Source: Thermotogae bacterium (lineage in GTDB: Bacteria > Hydrothermota > Hydrothermia > LBFQ01). From it: 42,068 nt of DNA. This document shows, piece by piece, positions 23,797-30,273 of the stretch. The stretch's first letter is position 1, and every line of letters starts with the position of its first letter. The notes under the pieces are model-generated. The model ran no database searches and was not told the origin of the DNA. It saw only the letters and a list, made by a program, of their open reading frames with translations. The stretch covers positions 1 through 42,068 of the forward strand of contig JAADDJ010000022.1 in the NCBI GenBank assembly GCA_013153965.1. The letters run 5' to 3'. The position numbers and the translations under genes were made by a program.

Positions 23797-24728
23797 AGTC
23801 CCTCCCTTATCTCCCGCTTCAACCTCTCAATATCCTCCAAAAATTTGCGCAGCATGGTCGGTTGGAGTGAGGATTCCTCCCGGATGACGCCCGATATGAG
23901 CTCTAAGAAGCTCTCAATCACGTATATACCCTTCCGCTTGGAGACGTGGAAGAGTATGTCTCCCTCCATGGGCTCCACGAGCCCTATTATCGGGTCAAGG
24001 ACGGGGTCCGTATGGCTCTCCGATACCATCGCCTCCCTGACTTTCAGATAGAAGTCCGGAATTCCTCTGGCTATCTGCTTGTAGAGATGGCGAAATTTGT
24101 CGTAGAGCTGCTTGAAGAGCTGCTCGTAGCTCCTCTCAAAGAGCTGCTCCTTGACGCTGAAGACCTTGAACTCGTACAGGGCGCCCTCAACGCTTATGAG
24201 GTCGTTGAGATTGAAGGTGGCACCCTTGGAGAATACGCCCACTATCATACCCTCAAGGAAGACGGCCGAGAAGGAGGTGGGACTGTAGCTGCGAAGTATT
24301 CCGGAAAATTCCAAGGAGGAGAGCTCGTTTATTACCCGCTCCGGATAGGGTATTATGGTGTCCATCACGACGGAGGACCTATGGAAGGAGGAGACGACCA
24401 TGACCACATCGCTGTTGAGGGGTGAGAACCTGTACCTGAAGGGACGGATGTGCTTCATTCCGCTGCGCTCCCGAAAGAACTCGTCCTCCGGGTAGGCAAA
24501 CATGCTCCCCTCCTCAAACAGGAGGGAGCCCTGATGAGTCCCATAATCCAAGAAGTTATAGACCCGCATGCCACCACTCTGCAGGAGCAGTATCCCGCTC
24601 AAACTCTGCTGTTTGATGTCGCGTAAAACGTCCATAATCTTCGCCCACCTACCGCGCCCCTCGTAGATGGGCGGTGTCAGGAAATCCTCAAGCGTCTCCA
24701 AGACGTCGGAAGTTTTCAAGGATATCAT
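23793..24728 (-). CDS. DUF4388/PATAN-like cytoplasmic protein
   Basis: The protein has 311 residues and no membrane segment. After an N-terminal helix comes LSGILLLQSGG, then GSLLFEEGSMFAYPEDEFF. This is the strand-gene-product-use pattern of DUF4388/PATAN domains (low-complexity LSGxLxLxxxxxxGxLxFxxGxIxxA). A second copy is suggested by LEFSGILRSYSPTSFSAVFL followed by EGMIVGVFS. The C-terminal half is helical. In other bacteria DUF4388 proteins accompany two-component and MglA-type GTPase systems. It lies between the small protein gene and the HAMP-like gene in one operon and shares 41 bp with the former. Function inferred only. Confidence 0.5.
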   Translation of the reverse strand: MISLKTSDVLETLEDFLTPPIYEGRGRWAKIMDVLRDIKQQSLSGILLLQSGGMRVYNFLDYGTHQGSLLFEEGSMFAYPEDEFFRERSGMKHIRPFRYRFSPLNSDVVMVVSSFHRSSVVMDTIIPYPERVINELSSLEFSGILRSYSPTSFSAVFLEGMIVGVFSKGATFNLNDLISVEGALYEFKVFSVKEQLFERSYEQLFKQLYDKFRHLYKQIARGIPDFYLKVREAMVSESHTDPVLDPIIGLVEPMEGDILFHVSKRKGIYVIESFLELISGVIREESSLQPTMLRKFLEDIERLKREIREGL

Positions 24729-25002
24729 ATTTTAGCTTCTCGTGTTCAACGGCTCTGAAGAACCGGAACTCCAATATCTCCCCCCTGTTTAGAGCCTTTT
24801 GAACTTCGCCCTCCGGTTGTCTGAGAAGCCTTAAGAGAGCCTCCTTGATGTTGTCGGATGAATCTATCAGAAGTATGGAATCGTACCAATCCCTCTCCCT
24901 GATGCGCACGAGAAAGACCCCCGGAGATTCGGGGGCGAACCTCTCAACCATGTACTCGTCAAAATCATAAACGTCGTGCCAGTCGGGCCAGATCTTCGCC
25001 AT
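24688..25002 (-). CDS. Small protein, possibly a degenerate GIY-YIG-like fold
   Basis: The protein has 104 residues. The order PGVFLVRI - YDSILLIDSSDNIKEALLRLL - LEFRFFRAVEHEKLKYDILE resembles the strand-strand-helix-strand core of GIY-YIG domains. However, the GIY and YIG motifs and the catalytic Arg/Glu are not preserved, so nuclease activity is not supported. It is the first gene of the operon that continues into the DUF4388-like, HAMP-like and tilS genes, behind a TATACT box 9 nt from its ATG. Gene reality is well supported by its position; the fold call is a guess. Confidence 0.5.
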   Translation of the reverse strand: MAKIWPDWHDVYDFDEYMVERFAPESPGVFLVRIRERDWYDSILLIDSSDNIKEALLRLLRQPEGEVQKALNRGEILEFRFFRAVEHEKLKYDILENFRRLGDA

Positions 25003-25011
25003 GTTCCGTTT

Positions 25012-25017
25012 AGTATA
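25012..25017 (-). promoter_or_regulatory. -10 box TATACT of the 25002-21963 operon
   Basis: On the minus strand TATACT lies 9 nt before the ATG at 25002. Confidence 0.5.
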
Positions 25018-25063
25018 AGGTGGAAACTGCTCTACCTAAGGTTCCCACGTGCCACAGGCGGCT

Positions 25064-25079
25064 TTGAACGATCGTTCAA
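25064..25079. promoter_or_regulatory. 16-bp perfect palindrome, probable operator
   Basis: TTGAACGATCGTTCAA. Its left six bases (TTGAAC) stand 17 bp before the TAGAAT at 25087, so they can serve as the -35 element. A repressor bound here would cover the promoter. Length and symmetry suit a TetR-family dimer. Confidence 0.6.
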
Positions 25080-25086
25080 GCGACCT

Positions 25087-25092
25087 TAGAAT
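25087..25092 (+). promoter_or_regulatory. -10 box TAGAAT of the P-II-like/tolC operon
   Basis: TAGAAT lies 6 nt before the ATG at 25099, with a -35 candidate TTGAAC at 25064-25069 and a 17-bp spacer. It is the only promoter here with a good -35 at canonical distance. Confidence 0.7.
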
Positions 25093-25098
25093 AACTTC

Positions 25099-25380
25099 AT
25101 GATCGCCGCCGTGGTCTGCAGCGCTCCCTTCGTCCGGGACTTCGTCAGAGCCCTTGAGAGCAGAGGGTTTGACGGTTGGACGATGATACCCAAGGTTCTG
25201 GGTAAGGGCGGAAGGAGCGATCCCCAGATGGACGACGACGTATGGCCGGGATACTCCGCCCTGCTCCTCGTATTCTTCCCTCCGGAGAGGGCCGACGAGA
25301 TGAGGGACCTCCTGCGGGAGTACGACCGAAAGGTGGCGCCCTTCAAGGCTTTTCTGTTCAGGGGGGTTGAGGAGATATGA
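25099..25380 (+). CDS. P-II-like protein of the PG0541 transporter-associated type
   Basis: The protein has 93 residues. The pattern GFDGWTMIPKVLGKG, then WPGYSALLLVFFPPERADEM and a closing FKAFLFRGVEEI, matches the small P-II-like (ferredoxin-fold) proteins often encoded beside RND/TolC efflux operons. They are thought to sense a metabolite or metal, but function is not established. It is coupled by ATGA to the TolC gene, and both follow the palindromic operator. No RND pump gene follows in this window. Confidence 0.7.
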   Translation: MIAAVVCSAPFVRDFVRALESRGFDGWTMIPKVLGKGGRSDPQMDDDVWPGYSALLLVFFPPERADEMRDLLREYDRKVAPFKAFLFRGVEEI

Positions 25381-26687
25381 TGCTTCTTGCCGTGGCTATA
25401 ATTCTCACGGAGGATGAGGCCGTACGAATCGGCCTGAGGAATTTCCCGAACCTAATCGCCGACAGCTTGGAGATCTTAGCCTCCCACGAGCAGGTTCAGG
25501 AGTTGGGCGCCTCCCTGTGGCCTAAGGTTGAGCTTCAGCTGGGGTACTCGTACAACTCCTACGCTCCCACGATGGTCATGGCCTCCCCCGTGCGATGGCG
25601 ATTTCAGGAGACCCCTCCGGGGTCCGGTCAGGGTATAGCCTTCCCCGACAGTTTCGTCGTGGATACCCTTGAGTTCGGGAGGAAGCACAACTTCCGCGTC
25701 TCTCTGGGCGTGAGTCGGACCCTCTGGTCTTGGGGAAGGCTGGAGTCGGGATACTTCATCCAGAAGAGGGCGTTGGAGGCCAAGTGGATAGATTACGAGG
25801 CCAAGCGTCTGCGCTACGAGTACGACGTCAGGAGGGTATATACGGCTACCCTGCTCCAGCGGGAGGCCCTGAAGGTGGCCGAGGAGTCTTACGGGGCCGC
25901 CGAGGAGAATCTCAAGCTGGTGAAGGAGGCTTACAGGAACGGACGGGCCACACGTATAGATTACCTGCGAGCGCAGGTGAGCCTTGAGAACGCCCGGTAC
26001 GAGCTTATGAGCGCCAGAAGGGGGTACGAGTCCTCCTTGAGTACCCTACGGACGTTCCTCGGTCTGCCCGACACCACCGAGATCCTCATAGGAGACAGTC
26101 TGACCCTCCCCGAGACACCGCCGGATACGACCGTGGCGTGGAAGGACGTGGAGTTTCTGGAGATACAGGCGAGCGTTCTGCGGGATGTGGCCAGACAGGA
26201 GGCCAAGGCCTTCCTCCCCGTCATCTTCGGCTCTCTCACCTACAACTACCAGCGTCCCCTCGGATTTGAGGACAGGTGGGGAAGCAACTGGGTGGCCACG
26301 CTGGGTATGAGCTGGACCCTGTTTGACGGCCTCAAACCCCTCCACTCCTACCGCCGATATCTGTACCAGGCGGACGCCCTCGCACGCAGGGCCGCCTTCC
26401 TCAAGAGGAAGGCTAAGACCGACGTCATGAACGCCCTCCGGGAGTACGAGACGGCCCTTAGGAAGGTGGAGGTGGCTCGCAGGACCTTGGATATGGCCAG
26501 AGAGTCCTTCAGCCTCGCTCGCCAGTCGTACGCGCACGGACGCCTACCCTACACGGACCTCAAGGAGGTAGAGGTATCCTACACGAAGGCCCTGTTCAAC
26601 TATAAGAGGGCCGTAGCCGACGCCCGTATGCTGTACTGGAAGGTTTTCTACCTGAGCAGGACGTCCCTATCTAACGGCTCTCCTTGA
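25377..26687 (+). CDS. tolC: TolC-family outer-membrane efflux protein
   Basis: The protein has 436 residues in two TolC repeats. Each has a barrel hairpin and a long coiled-coil: AYRNGRATRIDYLRAQVSLENA in the first half and ARQSYAHGRLPYTDLKEVEVS in the second. The trimer forms an outer-membrane channel and periplasmic tunnel for efflux or type I secretion. The signal peptide is exceptionally short (MMLLAVAIILTEDEA), with no basic residue. The 3' end overlaps the protoglobin gene by 17 bp. The pump partners are not present nearby. Confidence 0.9.
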   Translation: MMLLAVAIILTEDEAVRIGLRNFPNLIADSLEILASHEQVQELGASLWPKVELQLGYSYNSYAPTMVMASPVRWRFQETPPGSGQGIAFPDSFVVDTLEFGRKHNFRVSLGVSRTLWSWGRLESGYFIQKRALEAKWIDYEAKRLRYEYDVRRVYTATLLQREALKVAEESYGAAEENLKLVKEAYRNGRATRIDYLRAQVSLENARYELMSARRGYESSLSTLRTFLGLPDTTEILIGDSLTLPETPPDTTVAWKDVEFLEIQASVLRDVARQEAKAFLPVIFGSLTYNYQRPLGFEDRWGSNWVATLGMSWTLFDGLKPLHSYRRYLYQADALARRAAFLKRKAKTDVMNALREYETALRKVEVARRTLDMARESFSLARQSYAHGRLPYTDLKEVEVSYTKALFNYKRAVADARMLYWKVFYLSRTSLSNGSP

Positions 26688-27234
26688 GGCTCTTGGCCAC
26701 CAGAACGGCGTGCCTATCTATCAGCTGGAGGGACATCCCCGTAGATTCGCTGACGGCCTTCAGGTAAGTGTACATGTATCCGGCTGCTATGAGGACGGCT
26801 ATGGCGTCCGTTATATGTTTGAACGCCTCGTAGATGGCGGCCGCCTCGTCGGGAGGGAACTCCTCCTTCACCTTCACCATGAATGCCCTCTGAACGAAGG
26901 ACATGGCCGACAGCATGTACTCGTTCGGAATCCCCCGCGCGACGTGGGCTATGCCCACGCCCATGTACTGCCACTCCCAATACGCATCGTCGTAATCGCC
27001 GCTGACCGTCTTCCTGTACCAGATCTTCAGGGCCTCCTCGCGCTCCTCCCTCTCCCCCTCCCTGAAGACCTTCGCCGTACCCTCGTAGGAGTAGAGACGA
27101 TCATAGAAGGCCTTGGCGAAAAAATCGTCCCACTCCTGAAGTTTCTCGGCATACTTGCGCAGGACCTGCGCGTAAGGCTCTATGGGACCGGAGATGGCCT
27201 CAAAATCTTTGAGGATCTCCCTGTATCCCTTCAT
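26671..27234 (-). CDS. Stand-alone protoglobin (globin-coupled sensor domain)
   Basis: The protein has 187 residues, an all-helical single domain. The protoglobin pattern is visible: WDDFFAKAFYDRLYSYEGTA, then IWYRKTVSGDYDDAYWEW, and the proximal-helix segment GVGIAHVARGIPNEYM, where His97 should ligate haem. Globin-coupled sensors usually fuse this domain to a kinase, cyclase or chemoreceptor module. Here it is free, and its gene overlaps the roadblock gene by ATGA, so it may be the sensor or ligand carrier for that roadblock/GTPase pair. Haem and gas binding are inferred from the family. Confidence 0.75.
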   Translation of the reverse strand: MKGYREILKDFEAISGPIEPYAQVLRKYAEKLQEWDDFFAKAFYDRLYSYEGTAKVFREGEREEREEALKIWYRKTVSGDYDDAYWEWQYMGVGIAHVARGIPNEYMLSAMSFVQRAFMVKVKEEFPPDEAAAIYEAFKHITDAIAVLIAAGYMYTYLKAVSESTGMSLQLIDRHAVLVAKSLKESR

Positions 27235-27620
27235 AATCTACCTCCGAAGGTCTCAATCTCACGCCTGAGCTCCTCAACGAGGAAGGGCAACATCTGGCGT
27301 ATCTTCAGTAGGATCATTCCCGCCGTTATGTCCTTGGCGGTTATCACCCCCAAGGCGGCAAGGTCCTCTATACGGTATATGAACATCCTCCCTCTCTCCG
27401 AAGTTATCAGGATCTCCTCCGGCGCCCCTATATCAACCATCTGCGTGGAACGTTTCGCAAGGCTCGCCAAGCTGGCTATCACCGCCGCTTGCCTATCCAC
27501 GTCTATAGTGTTCCGGGATGCGTACTGCAAAGGGAAACCGTCCAAACTGGCCAAAACTATACCCGTTATTTCGGGCGACCTATCCACCAACTCCTGAAGC
27601 ATGCTCTTTATTCTATCCAT
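27231..27620 (-). CDS. Roadblock/LC7 domain protein
   Basis: The protein has 129 residues. The roadblock fold is visible: a helix (IKSMLQELVDRSPEITGIVL), the hairpin ASLDGFPLQYAS, a long helix with VDRQAAVIASLASLAKRS, then strands ILITSERGRMFIYRIE and VITAKDI. Roadblock proteins (MglB, CvnB) bind Ras-like GTPases and act as activators or platforms. The start is the ATG at 27620, which has AGGAGG upstream; an earlier in-frame start (27647) would lie before that site. It overlaps the GTPase gene by 8 bp and the protoglobin gene by 4 bp. Confidence 0.9.
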   Translation of the reverse strand: MDRIKSMLQELVDRSPEITGIVLASLDGFPLQYASRNTIDVDRQAAVIASLASLAKRSTQMVDIGAPEEILITSERGRMFIYRIEDLAALGVITAKDITAGMILLKIRQMLPFLVEELRREIETFGGRL

Positions 27621-28134
27621 ATCTTCCTCCTTTTTTGAGCAGTTCAACGAAGTACCCTACGAGGCTCAGGGCACTCTCTCTGTCGGTAGCCACCACTCCC
27701 CTGACGGCCCACTCCGGGAGCTCCAGATACTTGGCCACCTCCTCGGGCGTCATGCTGCGGGGAACGTCGCTGTGGGTTATGCCCACTATGAAGGGTATGG
27801 AGGTCTTCTCCCTGTACGTGCGCAGCATCTCTCTGGCAGCCTCCAAACTCTCGGGATCGGAACCGTCAATGAGGAAGATGAAACCGTCGGCCCCCTGCAG
27901 GAGATCATCCCACATGTAGGAGAACCTCTCCTGCCCCGGGGTCCCGAAGAGTCTAACGCGCACGTCCCCCATATCAACCGCGCCGAAGTCCAAGGCCGTG
28001 GTGGTCGTGGGCTTTCCTATATCCCTAAGGCTGCGCTCGTCGGTCTCAACGACCGGTATCTGCGACGCGTGCTTGACGAGCGTCGTCTTTCCAGAGCCCG
28101 TCAAACCGACCACGACCAACTTTATCTCCTTCAA
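27613..28134 (-). CDS. Small Ras-like GTPase, COG2229/CvnD type
   Basis: The protein has 173 residues. The start is a TTG at 28134 with the strong ribosome binding site AGGGAGGT 6 nt upstream; it gives MKEIKLVVVGLTGSGKTT. The P-loop is G10-T17, the switch I Thr run TTTT (about 43-46) precedes ALDFG, and G3 is GTPGQ (64-68). The G4 position reads THSD (120-123) instead of NKxD, which may alter guanine selectivity. The run LFGTPGQERFSYMWDDLLQG is characteristic of the bacterial COG2229 GTPases found in actinobacterial conservons beside roadblock proteins. First gene of the GTPase-roadblock-protoglobin operon. Confidence 0.9.
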   Translation of the reverse strand: MKEIKLVVVGLTGSGKTTLVKHASQIPVVETDERSLRDIGKPTTTTALDFGAVDMGDVRVRLFGTPGQERFSYMWDDLLQGADGFIFLIDGSDPESLEAAREMLRTYREKTSIPFIVGITHSDVPRSMTPEEVAKYLELPEWAVRGVVATDRESALSLVGYFVELLKKGGRYG

Positions 28135-28140
28135 CGTCTT

Positions 28141-28148
28141 ACCTCCCT
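28141..28148 (-). promoter_or_regulatory. Shine-Dalgarno that fixes a TTG start for the GTPase
   Basis: AGGGAGGT on the minus strand, 6 nt before the TTG at 28134. It excludes the longer frame to 28479. Confidence 0.7.
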
Positions 28149-28185
28149 CTTGCGTGCGCGAACTCGGGGAATCATCAAGGCCATT

Positions 28186-28191
28186 ATTGTA
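28186..28191 (-). promoter_or_regulatory. -10 box TACAAT of the GTPase operon
   Basis: On the minus strand TACAAT lies 51 nt before the TTG start. This gives one of the only two leadered messages predicted for protein genes in this window. Confidence 0.45.
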
Positions 28192-28224
28192 TAGTGGAAG
28201 GTACAGGTATTTCCCCCTCAACTG

Positions 28225-28230
28225 TAAAAT
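28225..28230 (+). promoter_or_regulatory. -10 box TAAAAT of the lipoprotein-mutase operon
   Basis: TAAAAT lies 7 nt before the ATG at 28238 and decides that start against far longer upstream frames. Confidence 0.6.
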
Positions 28231-28237
28231 ACTGGTT

Positions 28238-28867
28238 ATGATGCGTATTTTGAGCGTTTCACTGGGATTGGTGGCTCTTCTGGTCGCCTGCAGCGGTCTG
28301 ACCATTGACATACGGACGGACCCGGCGAGGGTGGACCTGCCCGTCCTCGGAAGCTCCGTTCCCTTGGGTACCCTCACGGTGTATGCCGAGAAGTACCTAC
28401 CCCTCAACGACGTTCCCGAGAGTAAGAGTCTGGTCCGATTCAAGGAGATAAAGGTCTCTTGGAAGGATTCGGCCAACATTGAGGCGGCCTACGAGATATG
28501 GTTCAGCAGCAGGGGGAACGTGGCAGCCGACCCCGACAGTACCAAGCTCTACGTTGAGCTCAAATGCACGAGCGACACGGCCACGTGCAACATCTACAGG
28601 GGAGCTCTTCAGAGTTTGGGGTACGTGATAACGGATACGCCGGTTGACCTGTCCTTCCGCAAACTCCTGTTGGACGGCCAGACGTCCCCGGGGGAGGAGC
28701 AGGTCTACGAGCGGTACCTTCCGGACGAGGCTGTGGCCCTCATGGATACCGTGGTTGAGAACCGGGGTATGTACGTCCTCGTGCGCTCCGTCCTGCTCGT
28801 TCCCTCCGTCTCCGACACGATCCGCATAAAGGACCTGATGATGGACATCAAGGCGGAGTTCAAGTGA
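28238..28867 (+). CDS. Lipoprotein of unknown function
   Basis: The protein has 209 residues with a lipoprotein signal (MMRILSVSLGLVALLVAC, Cys18; a second ATG follows directly). The mature part is beta-rich and repetitive in flavour: VRFKEIKVSWKDSANIEAAY, LYVELKCTSDTATCNIY (two Cys seven residues apart), and the closing strands SDTIRIKDLMMDIKAEF. No family recognised. It overlaps the phosphohexomutase gene by GTGA, so both are translated from one message. Confidence 0.65.
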   Translation: MMRILSVSLGLVALLVACSGLTIDIRTDPARVDLPVLGSSVPLGTLTVYAEKYLPLNDVPESKSLVRFKEIKVSWKDSANIEAAYEIWFSSRGNVAADPDSTKLYVELKCTSDTATCNIYRGALQSLGYVITDTPVDLSFRKLLLDGQTSPGEEQVYERYLPDEAVALMDTVVENRGMYVLVRSVLLVPSVSDTIRIKDLMMDIKAEFK

Positions 28868-30195
28868 AGTTCAGCGTATCCGGCTTGAGGGGAATCGTCC
28901 CGGACGAGCTAACGCCCGACGTGATCTCCCTCTACTCCTCCGCCTTCGCCTCCCTCTTCGGTGGTCGCCCTCTGGCTTTGGCTCGGGACACCCGGGCGAG
29001 CGGCGAGGTGATAGGGAGGATAGTCTCCGCCTCCTTCATGTGGATGGGGAGCGAGGCCCACGACTTCGGCGTCGTGCCCACCCCCGCATTCCTCCGCCTC
29101 ATAAGGCTCACGGGCATGGCTGGGGGGATAATGGTGAGCGCCAGCCACAATCCTCCGATGTGGAATGCTCTGAAGTTCGCCTTCGGGGACCGCCTTAGCC
29201 GGGAGGAGGAGATAGAGGCCATAAGGTGGAGACTGAAGCCGGAGATATACGGGAGGACCTCGGGCAAATTCGGCAACTATACGGACGAGAGCGGCAGAGC
29301 CTACGCCATATACCGCGATGCCCTCGGGGAATTCGCCTTCCTCCTCCGGGGCCTACGCGCTCTGGTTGATTCCCAGAACGGGGCGACGTCCGGGTGGGTT
29401 GCCCGGCTCCTATCGGATCTCGGGGCCCACGTATTACCCATACGCAACCTTCACGGTCCCCTACCCGACGATCCCGAGCCCAAGAGGGAGCGGTTTTCGG
29501 CCATGGACCTCCTCCTAAGGTCGGGAGGGTACGATGTGGGATTCGGATACGATCCCGACGGGGACAGGGTGATAGTCGGGCTCAAGGGTGTGGGCATCCT
29601 GAGCGAGGAGCAGACGACGGCCCTCGCCCTGTACGCGGCCACCCGGTACTTGGACGTCGGCGACGTGGCCGTGTTGAACTACTCAACGTCATCCCTGAGC
29701 GAGAGGCTCCTGAGGGAGGCGGGCCTCAGGGTCGTGAGGTACAAGGTGGGCGAGGCGAATCTGATAGAGAGGTTGGAGGCTCTGGGAGGGGTGTTGGGGG
29801 GTGAGGGGAACGGGGGGCTCATATATACGCCCTTCAGCAGGGGGAGGGATGGCATCCTCGCCGCGCTGCTCATCTCACGATTGGTCCTTGATGGGGATAT
29901 TCCGGATGAGATCCTGAACTTTCCCCTGAAGATGGGCAAGGATAAACTCTCCGCGAGCGTGGAGGAAGTCCTGCGGGTTTTTGAGCCGCTCGTGGAGGGA
30001 TGGGACGAGGACACCACGGATGGCCATTACTACCGACGGGGGGACGAGTGGCTCCACGTGAGAGCATCAAACACGGAGCCGGTCGTGCGGGTGATATGGG
30101 AGGGCTCTCCGAAATTCTACGATGAGGTTGCCCGAAGACTGGAAGATTTAAAGCGCGCCCGGAGGGACTCGAACCCCCAACCTCCTGGTCCGTAG
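28864..30195 (+). CDS. Phosphohexomutase (PGM/PMM/GlmM family)
   Basis: The protein has 443 residues. Catalytic phosphoserine Ser94 in SASHNPP, metal loop DPDGDR (Asp230-Arg235), sugar-binding GGEGNGG (312-318) and phosphate-binding RASNTEPVVR (400-409) are all intact. The enzyme interconverts hexose 1- and 6-phosphates; whether glucose, mannose or glucosamine cannot be decided from these motifs. The GTG start overlaps the lipoprotein stop. The last 13 residues (431-443, ending SNPQPPGP) are encoded antisense to the 3' half of a tRNA gene, and the stop lies inside that tRNA. The natural domain appears complete at residue 430. Confidence 0.9.
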   Translation: MKFSVSGLRGIVPDELTPDVISLYSSAFASLFGGRPLALARDTRASGEVIGRIVSASFMWMGSEAHDFGVVPTPAFLRLIRLTGMAGGIMVSASHNPPMWNALKFAFGDRLSREEEIEAIRWRLKPEIYGRTSGKFGNYTDESGRAYAIYRDALGEFAFLLRGLRALVDSQNGATSGWVARLLSDLGAHVLPIRNLHGPLPDDPEPKRERFSAMDLLLRSGGYDVGFGYDPDGDRVIVGLKGVGILSEEQTTALALYAATRYLDVGDVAVLNYSTSSLSERLLREAGLRVVRYKVGEANLIERLEALGGVLGGEGNGGLIYTPFSRGRDGILAALLISRLVLDGDIPDEILNFPLKMGKDKLSASVEEVLRVFEPLVEGWDEDTTDGHYYRRGDEWLHVRASNTEPVVRVIWEGSPKFYDEVARRLEDLKRARRDSNPQPPGP

Positions 30196-30227
30196 CCAGG
30201 TGCTCTATCCTATTGAGCTACGGGCGC
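30154..30227 (-). tRNA. tRNA-Arg (anticodon ACG)
   Basis: The cloverleaf is complete. Acceptor GCGCCCG pairs with CGGGCGC, and the D stem is GCTC/GAGC. The anticodon stem CCTGG/CCAGG encloses the loop CTACGGA (anticodon ACG). The T stem GGGGG/CCCTC encloses TTCGAGT. The 3' CCA is not encoded. ACG implies inosine-34 reading of CGN codons. Its 3' 42 bp overlap the end of the mutase gene on the other strand. Confidence 0.95.
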
Positions 30228-30240
30228 ACCCGAGGTGAAT

Positions 30241-30246
30241 ATTATA
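30241..30246 (-). promoter_or_regulatory. -10 box TATAAT of the tRNA-Arg gene
   Basis: On the minus strand TATAAT lies 13 nt before the mature 5' end, so the precursor would carry a leader of about 6 nt. Confidence 0.55.
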
Positions 30247-30273
30247 GAGTCGTAAGGTGAGCGGATGGGACCT

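Noticed and set aside
24726-24737. TAAAAT directly before the ATG of the DUF4388-like gene as a promoter
   Set aside because: The box abuts the start codon with no spacing, so transcription would begin inside the gene; the gene is operonic.
28135-28479. N-terminal extension of the GTPase to 28479
   Set aside because: It would overlap the divergent lipoprotein gene. The TTG at 28134 has a strong Shine-Dalgarno and yields the conserved family N-terminus.
30154-30195. The mutase tail RRDSNPQPPGP as a functional motif
   Set aside because: This is the standard translation of an antisense tRNA T-arm and anticodon region; it reflects the overlap, not a protein domain.
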